NCBI GenBank assembly: GCA_025457845.1
Contig: JALOTO010000105.1
Coordinates: 1-7,986 of the forward strand
DNA from: Thermoplasmata archaeon
Lineage (GTDB): Archaea; Thermoplasmatota; Thermoplasmata; UBA10834
Direction of reading: 5' to 3'
DNA: 7,986 nt
The translations under genes and the position numbers were made by a program. A model generated the notes under the pieces. That model was given only the letters and a program-made list of their open reading frames with translations. It was not told the DNA's origin and searched no databases. Position 1 is the first letter of the stretch. Each line of letters opens with the position of its first letter. This document shows positions 1-5,503 of this stretch, piece by piece.

Positions 1-87
1 GCGGCCGAGCCGCAGCAGGAGGCCGAGACCCCCAGGCAGCCTGCCCAGAGGAAGCTCAAGACGAGGAAGCTCAAGGCCAAGACCTAG
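1..87 (+). CDS. C-terminal tail of an unidentified upstream protein (partial)
   Basis: The last 28 codons of a gene that begins before the window. The frame is chosen because 27 of its 28 sense codons end in G or C, the bias of the real genes here. The next frame, which is also open into the downstream gene, gives an Arg/Ser/Pro-rich translation unlike a protein. The tail is Ala/Glu/Gln/Pro-rich and then strongly basic, ending in two copies of a five-residue unit (RKLKT, RKLKA) and a final KT. Such tails are usually disordered and may bind nucleic acid or a partner. No domain is visible and no function can be given. The 49-nt gap to the larC-like gene allows co-transcription but does not prove it. 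Confidence 0.65.
   Translation, partial: AAEPQQEAETPRQPAQRKLKTRKLKAKT
48..75 (+). repeat. Tandem 15-bp repeat in the upstream gene's tail
   Basis: The 13-mer GAGGAAGCTCAAG occurs at 48-60 and again at 63-75, a tandem 15-bp period that encodes the RKLKT/RKLKA pair. It probably arose by slippage or local duplication inside the coding sequence. Confidence 0.6.
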
Positions 88-94
88 GGACGAG

Positions 95-110
95 AGGCGC
101 ATTGATTATC
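95..110 (+). repeat. Intergenic 16-nt motif, copy 1 (possible operator or promoter element)
   Basis: AGGCGCATTGATTATC lies in the 49-nt gap before the larC-like gene. It matches 15 of 16 bases at 902-917, before tusA, and its first ten bases recur exactly at 879-888. It is AT-richer than its surroundings, and TGATTATC could be a poor TATA box about 30 bp before the start codon. Whether it is a promoter, a regulator site or an RNA element cannot be told from sequence alone. Confidence 0.4.
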
Positions 111-136
111 TCCCGTTCCCGCGTTCAGGGGGCCGA

Positions 137-865
137 ATGATGTTCATCGACGCCAGGGAGGGCGTCTCCGGAGACATGCTGCTCGCAGCCATGCTCGGCA
201 TGCTGCCGGAGGACGACAGGTCGAGGGCGATGACGGCACTGTCCGGAGCGTGCTCGAGGAGGGGCATCGAGATGAGCCTCTCCGAGGTTGAGGACGCAGG
301 CGATCGCGGCCTCTGCATCGCTTATGTCTCGAAGTCGCGCGAGGAGGCGGGAGCCTCCAGGGACGAGGCGTACTCCGCGCTCGCGGCGATCGAGGACGAG
401 GCCGGGTCTGGTTCGCCCGTCGGCAGGAGGATACTCGACGCCATCATGGAAGCCGAGGCCAAGGCGCACGAGGTCCCGGTCGACCAGGTCCACCTCCACG
501 AGATCGCCCGGCCGCAGGCCATGGTGAACATCGCGGGCATCGGACTGGTCCACGGGCTCCTCGCAGGGCAAGGGAAGGACGAATGGGCCGCATCCCCCAT
601 CACCACGGGCAGGGGGATGGTCGTCGTGAGCCACGGCGCGGTCAGGATCCCCGCCCCTGCCTGCAGGTTCCTTCTCGAGGGGATGGAGCACGTCCCCGGG
701 GACAGCCCGGGGGAACGCGCGACGCCGGTGGGTGTCGCGGCCGTCAAGGTCCTCGCATCCCGACAGACGGCGGACATACCCGCATCCCCCAGGGCCAAGA
801 GCATGGGCTTCGGTACGAGGCGGTTCGGCGGGAGGCTCGGCAGGATCTCGCTCCTGAAGGCATGA
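137..865 (+). CDS. larC: LarC1-only nickel-insertion-like protein (DUF111), degenerate
   Basis: A 242-residue protein matching the N-terminal half of LarC, the enzyme that inserts nickel into the nickel-pincer nucleotide cofactor using CTP. Family landmarks are the N-terminal FIDAREGVSGDMLL (3-16), VHLHE (118-122), SPITTGRG (153-160), HGAVRIPAPA (166-175), ATPVG (195-199) and a C-terminal GFGTRR..GRLGRISLL (224-240). Full LarC is about 400 residues. The CTP-binding LarC2 half is absent, and the next 97 nt do not encode it. The motif usually reading HExGAxDSIxDIxG is HEIARPQAMVNIAG here (121-134), so both its conserved acidic residues are gone. Cofactor synthesis is therefore doubtful, and a binding or scaffold role is possible. 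Two ATGs stand in tandem. A GGGGG tract at 128-132 is better spaced for the second (140). It heads a run with sulfur-carrier genes. Confidence 0.72.
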   Translation: MMFIDAREGVSGDMLLAAMLGMLPEDDRSRAMTALSGACSRRGIEMSLSEVEDAGDRGLCIAYVSKSREEAGASRDEAYSALAAIEDEAGSGSPVGRRILDAIMEAEAKAHEVPVDQVHLHEIARPQAMVNIAGIGLVHGLLAGQGKDEWAASPITTGRGMVVVSHGAVRIPAPACRFLLEGMEHVPGDSPGERATPVGVAAVKVLASRQTADIPASPRAKSMGFGTRRFGGRLGRISLLKA

Positions 866-873
866 ACCGGAGA

Positions 874-891
874 GGGCAAGGCGCATTGCCC
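874..891 (+). other. Small hairpin after the larC-like gene
   Basis: GGGCAA (874-879) and TTGCCC (886-891) form a perfect 6-bp stem around a GGCGCA loop, 8 nt after the larC-like stop. No T-run follows, so it is not a clear terminator. It could protect an mRNA 3' end or attenuate read-through into tusA. The partial motif copy AGGCGCATTG (879-888) lies inside it. Confidence 0.35.
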
Positions 892-901
892 CAGAGTGCG
901 C

Positions 902-917
902 AGGCGCAATGATTATC
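902..917 (+). repeat. Intergenic 16-nt motif, copy 2, before tusA
   Basis: AGGCGCAATGATTATC differs from the copy at 95-110 at one base. It contains an ATG (909) in the tusA frame. Because the same block recurs in a non-coding gap, it is better read as a regulatory element than as the start of TusA. It could allow tusA-dsrE-iscS to be expressed separately from the gene before it. Confidence 0.4.
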
Positions 918-950
918 CCGGCCGCGGCGCTAGTCGCACACCGTCGGGAA

Positions 951-955
951 GGAGG
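951..955 (+). promoter_or_regulatory. Shine-Dalgarno site fixing the TusA start
   Basis: GGAGG, within GGAGGAGAGG, lies 7 nt before the ATG at 963. No such site precedes the in-frame ATG at 909. The resulting 84-residue protein has the usual TusA length, so 963 is taken as the start. Confidence 0.7.
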
Positions 956-962
956 AGAGGAC

Positions 963-1217
963 ATGGGGGACCAAGAGGCGAAGGCGACGCGTCCGGACAG
1001 GACTCTCGACTGCATCGGGCTCTACTGCCCTGAGCCGGTCTTCAGGACGCGGGAGGAGATCTCGTCCGTGGCCGTGGGAGAGGTCCTCGAGGTCCTCGCG
1101 GACGACCCCGCATCCGAATCCGACATACGAAGCTGGGCGAAGCACGCGGGACACGAGCTCGTCTCGGCCGAGAAGGTCGACGGCGGGTTCAGGTTCCTTG
1201 TGAGACGCCTGGTCTGA
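963..1217 (+). CDS. tusA: TusA/SirA-family sulfur carrier protein
   Basis: An 84-residue protein of the TusA family, small cytoplasmic carriers that hold sulfur as a persulfide and pass it between desulfurases, DsrE-type proteins and acceptors such as tRNA or molybdenum-cofactor enzymes. The signature LDCIGLYCPEPV spans residues 15-26. Cys22, in the invariant CPxP motif, is the expected persulfide cysteine, and Cys17 is an additional one. The C-terminal stretch GGFRFLVRRL (74-83) fits the last beta strand of the fold. A ribosome binding site chooses the start. The stop codon overlaps the ribosome binding site of the next gene, a DsrE homologue, which implies co-transcription and perhaps translational coupling. 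The TusA plus DsrE pairing resembles the fused YedF-type proteins and sulfur-oxidiser clusters. The actual sulfur donor and acceptor are not visible here. Confidence 0.88.
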   Translation: MGDQEAKATRPDRTLDCIGLYCPEPVFRTREEISSVAVGEVLEVLADDPASESDIRSWAKHAGHELVSAEKVDGGFRFLVRRLV

Positions 1218-1231
1218 AGGAGGCGACCGGA

Positions 1232-1603
1232 ATGACCAACAAGAAGATACTCTACGTCCAGACCTCTGGACCCGATACCCCTGAGAGGCTCTACGCGCCC
1301 TTCGTCCTCGCGAGCACCGCGAGGGCGATGGGCATAGACGCGACCGTGTACTTCCTGGCGAAGGGGATCCTCGGGGCGGTCAAGGGCGTGCCCGAGACGA
1401 TCAAGATGGGGAGCTTCCCCACGCTGAAGGAGGTCATGGACCAGGCATCCAAGGCCGGGGTCCAGATGATGGCCTGCGCCCAGAGCGCGCAGCTCTGGGG
1501 GAAGAAGGCGCAACCCGAAGAGTTCGTGGAGGGGACCAAGGTCGTCGGCGCGGCCACCCTCAACGACCTGGTCCTGGAATATGACGCAGTGCTGACGTTC
1601 TGA
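1232..1603 (+). CDS. DsrE-family sulfur-transfer protein
   Basis: A 123-residue single-domain protein of the DsrE/DsrF-like family. These small oligomeric cytoplasmic proteins exchange persulfide sulfur with TusA. The N-terminal strand KKILYVQTSGPDTPERLY (4-21) and the following helix (23-33) are typical of a Rossmann-like DsrE fold. Cys82, in MMACAQSAQLWG (79-90), is the only cysteine and sits where DsrE proteins carry the sulfur-binding residue. AAGG-type pairing is good: an AAGGAGG ribosome binding site (1217-1223) lies 8 nt before the ATG, so the start is well supported. It lies 14 nt after tusA and 10 nt before the IscS-fold gene, clearly one transcription unit. The family assignment is firm. 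The specific partner and direction of sulfur flow are inferred only from the neighbours. Confidence 0.85.
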   Translation: MTNKKILYVQTSGPDTPERLYAPFVLASTARAMGIDATVYFLAKGILGAVKGVPETIKMGSFPTLKEVMDQASKAGVQMMACAQSAQLWGKKAQPEEFVEGTKVVGAATLNDLVLEYDAVLTF

Positions 1604-1613
1604 GGGGAGCAGG

Positions 1614-2837
1614 ATGACGACAGTGCAGGGACCGGGACGAAGGATATACATGGATTACGGGGCGGCATCCCCCGTTGAGCCGCGGGTCCTCGAGGCCATG
1701 CTCCCGTTCTTCGCAGGCTCCTTCGGGAACCCGTCGTCGCTGCACTCCGCGGGCAGGGAGCCGAGGAGGGCAGTCGAGGAGGCGAGGGCGAAGGTCGCGG
1801 CCCTCATCAACGCGAAGAGGAAGGAGGAGATCGTCTTCACCTCAGGAGGGACCGAGGCGAACAACCTCGGGATCAAGGGCGTCGCGACGAGGCTCAAGGG
1901 CGAAGGGGGACATGTCGTGACCTCGGCCATCGAGCACATCTCGGTCCTGAACATAATGAAGGCGCTGCAGAAGGCAGGCGTCGAGGTCACCCTCGTGCCG
2001 CCGACGAAGGACGGGCTCGTCGACCCCGCCGCCGTCGAGGCGGCCCTGAGGAAGGACACGGTCCTCGTGTCGATCATGCTCGCCAACAACGAGATCGGGA
2101 CGATACAGCCCGTGGAGGAGATAGGGCAGATGCTCGAGCGGCGTGACATCCACTTCCATGTCGACGCCGTCGCGGCGGCCGGGAAGATACCCATCGACGT
2201 ACAGTCCATGAAGGTAGATTTGATGTCCATATCGTCCAACGACCTGTACGGACCGAAAGGCGTGGGCGCGCTGTACGTGCGCGACGGGACGAAGATGGAG
2301 GCCGTCTCGCAGGGAGGGGGGCAGGAGCGAGGGCTCAGGTCCGGGTCTGAGAATGTCCCCGGAATAGTCGGCTTCGGGAAGGCCGCGGAGATCGCGAAGG
2401 CGGAGATGGCCGCGGAGGGCGCGAGGCTCACGAAGCTGAGGGACCGGCTCGTCGCGGGGATGCTTGCCGGGGCGGACGATGTGTTCCTCAACGGCCACCC
2501 GACGAAGAGGCTGCCGAACAACGCCAACTTCAGGTTCAGGTACATAGAGGGCGAGTCGATGCTCCTCAACCTCGACATGGCGGGGATCTCCGTCTCGTCG
2601 AGCTCATCGCACGTGCTGCTCGCGTGCGACGTGCCTACGGAGGAGGCGCAGAGCGCCGTGCAGTTCACCCTCGGGCGCGGGAACACGGACGAGGAGGTCG
2701 ACCACGTGCTCTCGGTCGTCCCCGGGATCGTCAAGAAGCTCAGGGCGATGTCGCCCTTCAGCCCGCAGAACCTCGCGGAGATGAGGGACACCGCGGGGCA
2801 TCGGGAGAAGGACCACCATCACGACGTACACGTATGA
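1614..2837 (+). CDS. iscS: IscS/NifS-fold cysteine-desulfurase pseudoenzyme
   Basis: A 407-residue fold-type I PLP-enzyme homologue of the IscS/NifS family, full length apart from one loop. Retained motifs are IYMDYGAASP (11-20), FGNPSS (37-42), FTSGGTEANN (75-84, PLP phosphate), His108 in AIEH (PLP-stacking), NNEIG (158-162), Asp184 in VDA, and GGGQERGLRSG (234-244). The lysine that should hold PLP, normally in SxHKxYGPKG, is Asp210 (SISSNDLYGPKG, 205-216). The PLP-contacting Gln is Ala187. The loop with the catalytic cysteine, normally SSGSACxSxxLEPSHVL, is cut to SSSSSHVL (328-335). Cys338 is the only cysteine. The reading frame is intact, so this is not a pseudogene. The tail is His-rich (GHREKDHHHDVHV, 395-407). 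From memory, Archaeoglobus fulgidus IscS also has Asp for the Lys but keeps the loop cysteine. Probable role: scaffold or regulator of the TusA/DsrE pair (inference). Confidence 0.85.
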   Translation: MTTVQGPGRRIYMDYGAASPVEPRVLEAMLPFFAGSFGNPSSLHSAGREPRRAVEEARAKVAALINAKRKEEIVFTSGGTEANNLGIKGVATRLKGEGGHVVTSAIEHISVLNIMKALQKAGVEVTLVPPTKDGLVDPAAVEAALRKDTVLVSIMLANNEIGTIQPVEEIGQMLERRDIHFHVDAVAAAGKIPIDVQSMKVDLMSISSNDLYGPKGVGALYVRDGTKMEAVSQGGGQERGLRSGSENVPGIVGFGKAAEIAKAEMAAEGARLTKLRDRLVAGMLAGADDVFLNGHPTKRLPNNANFRFRYIEGESMLLNLDMAGISVSSSSSHVLLACDVPTEEAQSAVQFTLGRGNTDEEVDHVLSVVPGIVKKLRAMSPFSPQNLAEMRDTAGHREKDHHHDVHV

Positions 2838-2856
2838 GCATCGCGGGCCTCCGCGC

Positions 2857-2868
2857 ACGCGTACGCGT
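2857..2868. promoter_or_regulatory. 12-bp perfect palindrome beside the upstream TATA box
   Basis: ACGCGTACGCGT is its own reverse complement and ends one base before the TTATATA box at 2870-2876, where the BRE would lie. A protein bound here could block TBP/TFB, so it is a candidate operator. CG-rich palindromes also arise by chance in such DNA. Confidence 0.35.
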
Positions 2869-2869
2869 C

Positions 2870-2876
2870 TTATATA
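2870..2876 (+). promoter_or_regulatory. Candidate distal TATA box for the surface-protein gene
   Basis: TTATATA stands out in GC-rich sequence 32 bp after the iscS-like stop. Archaeal spacing would put the transcript start near 2899, giving a leader of about 57 nt to the chosen start codon. Confidence 0.5.
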
Positions 2877-2906
2877 GCGGCGACGGGCGAAAAGACACCA
2901 GTCAGG

Positions 2907-2916
2907 GCAATATTGC
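2907..2916. promoter_or_regulatory. 10-bp AT-rich palindrome before the proximal promoter
   Basis: GCAATATTGC is perfectly palindromic and ends ten bases before the proximal TATA box. Its position upstream of the BRE would suit an activator site, or a repressor site acting on the distal transcript. There is no further support for it. Confidence 0.3.
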
Positions 2917-2918
2917 AC

Positions 2919-2934
2919 GAAACCTATTTATATT
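2919..2934 (+). promoter_or_regulatory. Proximal BRE/TATA promoter of the surface-protein gene
   Basis: The sequence CGAAACC followed by TTTATATT (2927-2934) is a good archaeal BRE plus TATA box. The box centre is about 26 bp before the ATG at 2956, the same geometry as the two other leaderless-type promoters in this window. The ATG at 2947 would lie upstream of the expected transcript start. Confidence 0.65.
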
Positions 2935-2955
2935 GACCATCAAATAATGGCCTGG

Positions 2956-5370
2956 ATGGGAAAGCCTATGAAAAATAGGATTCTAGGAATAGTGCTAGCC
3001 CTTTGCCTGTTGGCGGTGGCATTCGTTGCGGTCCCTACGAACGCAGCGGTCTACTACACGGGCAGTGTGCAGACGACTGATGACGCGGGCGAATCCCAGG
3101 ACACGTACTATCGCGGCGACAGGGTCTATGTCGCCGTCGAGGTATTCTACCTTGGTGAGCCCTCCGTCGAGGACCTGTATGTCTCGCTGGTAAGCCAGTC
3201 GGGCGACGTGGTATCCTCGTTCTACGCTGTATCCGATGACCCCGACGTCGGTGTCTACGAGAGCTGGGCGGCGCTGCCGACCCACTGGCTCACGACGAAC
3301 GGGCTCGACTACGTGAGCGGCGTCGCCGTCGGCGATGTCGTGGTCGCGGCGTACAACGGATGGACCTACGAGGAGTTCGCGAGGACCCAGATCGTGGTCA
3401 AGGACGAAGGGTTGACCGTGAGCCCCGACGCCTGGATGTTCTACCCGGGCGAGACGGTGACGATCACCCTCATCACCGCCGAGACGGTGGACTTCTATGT
3501 CGAGGTAGTGAACTACACCTACGACGACATAGAGAACTGGACCAACCAGGAGGCCGCTGACGGCTACTGGATGATCGAGTGGACCATCCCCTCGGACACC
3601 CCGGACGACGGTTACATGATCAATGTCAGGGAGGAGTCCAACCACGACATATGGTACACCTACTACATGTCGATCCAGATGTACGAGCTCCTGGTCGACG
3701 CGAACAGGTACTACGTGTTGCCTGGTGAGACGGTCGATGTCTACTACGAGGTAGTCGAGATAGCGACCATGACCAGCTACAGCGGCGTGACCATCGAGTG
3801 GCAGGTCGAGTACCAGAACGAGTCCGGCAACTACACCTACGACTCGGGCGAGATGCCCGGGAGCGCGGGCACCTGGCAGTTCGACGTACCGACCGACATA
3901 GCCCTCTACTCGTGGATCTACCTCACGTTCTGGGCGAACGACACCGAGGACAGGGTCGCCGAGTCTTGGGTCACCCTGACCATCGGGCCGCTGGAGGCCG
4001 AGATGGACCTCGACGATGGCCCGTACACCCCCGGCGAGACGGTGAGCACCGATGTCTATGTCAGCGTCTACTACGACAGCCTCCCTGGAGCGACCGTTGA
4101 CATATCCGTCTGGTTCAACGACACGGAGATAGACGCGTACGGCGTCTCCGGGCTCGTGACCGACGTGAGCGGAACGGTCTCCCACGACTTCGACCTGGCC
4201 GCCGACGCCCCGCAGGGCGCGTACATCGTGATGGTGACGGTCTCCAAGCTCGACTACGAGGTCGAGCTGATGGCCGTCTTCTCCGTGGAGTACACCGGCG
4301 AGCTGACCGTCGAGTTCGACAAGGAGTACTACTACTCCGGACAGGTGGCGACCTTCTCCTTCATGGCCTACTGGAACAACCAGGAGGTCGAGGGCGAGTC
4401 GATATTCTACCTTGTCTACGACGACATCGGACTGGTGTACACCGACAACACGACGACCGGGACCGGCTCCTACCAGATCAACGACACATATGTCGGCGAG
4501 CTCTGGATCGAGGCGGTAATGAACCTGGACGGGTACATGCTCTACGGGTATGCCTGGACCGAGGTCGCTGTGGCGGATGTCGTCCTGACGCCGTCAAGCA
4601 CGGAGTACAGGCCTGGCGACAACGTGGTCTTCACGTACAGCGTGATAACGGAGATCGCGACCGCCGAGCTGAGCTTCAACATAGTCGACGACATGGGCGT
4701 CGAGGTCCTGAGCGGGGACCTCTCGTTCGTGCAGATGGGCTCCTTCAACCTGACGGTTCCGGAGGACCCGGCGGAGTACTACACCGCCACCATCACCATG
4801 AACGACAACCTCGGCCACATAGTGAGCGACACGGCCACGACCTGGCTGGCGACCTACCACGAGATCAATGTCTGGCTGATCTCCAGCTCCGGGTTCACGA
4901 CGAGGGCCTTCGAGCCGGGTGCGACCCTTACCTTCGGGTACGAGATCGACTCCTACGGCGGGACGGACCTCGAGGTGTACGAGCTCAGGATATACAACTA
5001 CGGCGACGACGTGAGCTTCAGGCTCCTGGTCACCGCGACCGAGGGCGAGTTCACCTACGCCATACCTGAGACGGCCCTGGACGGCGGCTACGGCGTGGAG
5101 ATAGACCTCTACGACCCGATCGCGAACTCCTACTTCGACTACGACTACGTGTCGTACACGGTCATGAAGGACCAGTCGACCTGGGACAAGTCGATCGGCG
5201 GACTGGATGTCTTCGAGGTCATCGTGCTCCTGCTGCTGGCGCTGATCATCGTGGTGCTCATAGTCATGCCCATGGTCAAGGGCAGGATGGGCGCCCCGAA
5301 GCAGCCCAAGGCACCCGAGCCGGCGATGCCCGTGCCCCCGCCCGCAGAGGGGAACCCCCCGAGCGGCTGA
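2956..5370 (+). CDS. Large repeat-built, membrane-anchored surface protein (S-layer/adhesin-like)
   Basis: An 804-residue protein with a signal peptide (basic start MGKPMKNR, hydrophobic 9-26, likely cleavage after TNA at 28-30), a long acidic Tyr/Asp/Val-rich ectodomain, one membrane helix (about 755-773) and a short basic, Pro-rich cytoplasmic tail. The ectodomain contains about seven units of 92-111 residues, each opened by a Y-x-P-G-E/D-x-V-like turn (near 53, 164, 256, 359, 461, 553 and 654), as in stacked Ig-like beta sandwiches. There are nine N-x-S/T sequons, at 186, 194, 288, 292, 328, 388, 498, 509 and 598. The mature part has no cysteine. No enzyme motif is seen, and no specific family is recognised. 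An S-layer component, adhesin or cell-wall receptor is plausible. The start at 2956 follows from the proximal promoter; 2968 (also a good signal peptide) and 2947 are alternatives. The 5' end is AT-rich, which aids initiation. Confidence 0.8.
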   Translation: MGKPMKNRILGIVLALCLLAVAFVAVPTNAAVYYTGSVQTTDDAGESQDTYYRGDRVYVAVEVFYLGEPSVEDLYVSLVSQSGDVVSSFYAVSDDPDVGVYESWAALPTHWLTTNGLDYVSGVAVGDVVVAAYNGWTYEEFARTQIVVKDEGLTVSPDAWMFYPGETVTITLITAETVDFYVEVVNYTYDDIENWTNQEAADGYWMIEWTIPSDTPDDGYMINVREESNHDIWYTYYMSIQMYELLVDANRYYVLPGETVDVYYEVVEIATMTSYSGVTIEWQVEYQNESGNYTYDSGEMPGSAGTWQFDVPTDIALYSWIYLTFWANDTEDRVAESWVTLTIGPLEAEMDLDDGPYTPGETVSTDVYVSVYYDSLPGATVDISVWFNDTEIDAYGVSGLVTDVSGTVSHDFDLAADAPQGAYIVMVTVSKLDYEVELMAVFSVEYTGELTVEFDKEYYYSGQVATFSFMAYWNNQEVEGESIFYLVYDDIGLVYTDNTTTGTGSYQINDTYVGELWIEAVMNLDGYMLYGYAWTEVAVADVVLTPSSTEYRPGDNVVFTYSVITEIATAELSFNIVDDMGVEVLSGDLSFVQMGSFNLTVPEDPAEYYTATITMNDNLGHIVSDTATTWLATYHEINVWLISSSGFTTRAFEPGATLTFGYEIDSYGGTDLEVYELRIYNYGDDVSFRLLVTATEGEFTYAIPETALDGGYGVEIDLYDPIANSYFDYDYVSYTVMKDQSTWDKSIGGLDVFEVIVLLLLALIIVVLIVMPMVKGRMGAPKQPKAPEPAMPVPPPAEGNPPSG

Positions 5371-5401
5371 AGGCGAACGGTGAGGCGAAGGAACGCTGAA
5401 A

Positions 5402-5431
5402 CCCTTTAACTCCAACTTTTATCTGTTCTCC
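5402..5431 (+). terminator. T-rich tract after the surface-protein gene, possible archaeal terminator
   Basis: CCCTTTAACTCCAACTTTTA and the following pyrimidine-rich bases form the only AT-rich patch in the 133-nt spacer. Archaeal polymerase stops at such T-tracts without a hairpin. CTTTTATC (5416-5423) could alternatively be a weak distal TATA box for the next gene. Confidence 0.35.
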
Positions 5432-5473
5432 GAAGGGCCTGGGCCATGCACGCGGCCGCGCCTTGAGACAACG

Positions 5474-5481
5474 CTTATACC
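5474..5481 (+). promoter_or_regulatory. Leaderless-type TATA box of the wecC-like gene
   Basis: CTTATACC is centred about 26 bp before the ATG at 5504, so transcription should begin at or next to the start codon. No convincing Shine-Dalgarno site is present (AGGCGG ends only 3 nt before the ATG), which agrees with a leaderless message. A CG palindrome, CGCGGCCGCG (5451-5460), lies upstream and may be chance. Confidence 0.5.
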
Positions 5482-5503
5482 CCACCTCCCCGATAGGCGG
5501 ACG

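Noticed and set aside
866..962. A hidden LarC2 half reached by programmed frameshifting after the larC-like gene
   Set aside because: Lactobacillus larC is known to be split into two frames, so this was checked. The 97 nt to tusA are too short and carry no LarC2-like coding, and the next gene is clearly tusA.
909..962. An 18-residue N-terminal extension of TusA starting at 909
   Set aside because: The extension lies over an intergenic motif repeated at 95-110 and lacks a ribosome binding site. The ATG at 963 has GGAGG at the right distance and gives the normal family length.
2268..2270. The lysine in YGPKG as a replacement for the missing PLP lysine
   Set aside because: Position 2241 encodes Asp210, where the PLP lysine belongs. 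Lys215 in YGPKG is present in ordinary desulfurases as well as their catalytic lysine, so it is not a shifted active-site residue (its codon is at 2256-2258; the bases listed here are simply in the same conserved segment).
1655..2791. A 378-codon open frame on the minus strand opposite the IscS-like gene
   Set aside because: The plus strand has unmistakable IscS-family motifs throughout. The minus-strand translation is Ser/Pro/Thr-rich without recognisable motifs or a ribosome binding site.
2983..3015. A lipoprotein signal around the cysteine in LALC of the surface protein
   Set aside because: A lipobox needs a small residue directly before the Cys, but here it is Leu, and the cysteine is in the middle of the hydrophobic core of an ordinary signal peptide.
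2995..4185. A 396-codon open frame on the minus strand opposite the surface-protein gene
   Set aside because: It is a mirror of the GC-rich coding strand. Its translation is a His/Val/Asp/Gly/Arg-rich low-complexity string with no domain, while the plus strand encodes a protein with a signal peptide and membrane anchor.
5451..5460. The palindrome CGCGGCCGCG as an operator for the wecC-like gene
   Set aside because: It is made only of C and G in GC-rich DNA, where such palindromes are frequent by chance. It is noted with the promoter but not claimed as a site.
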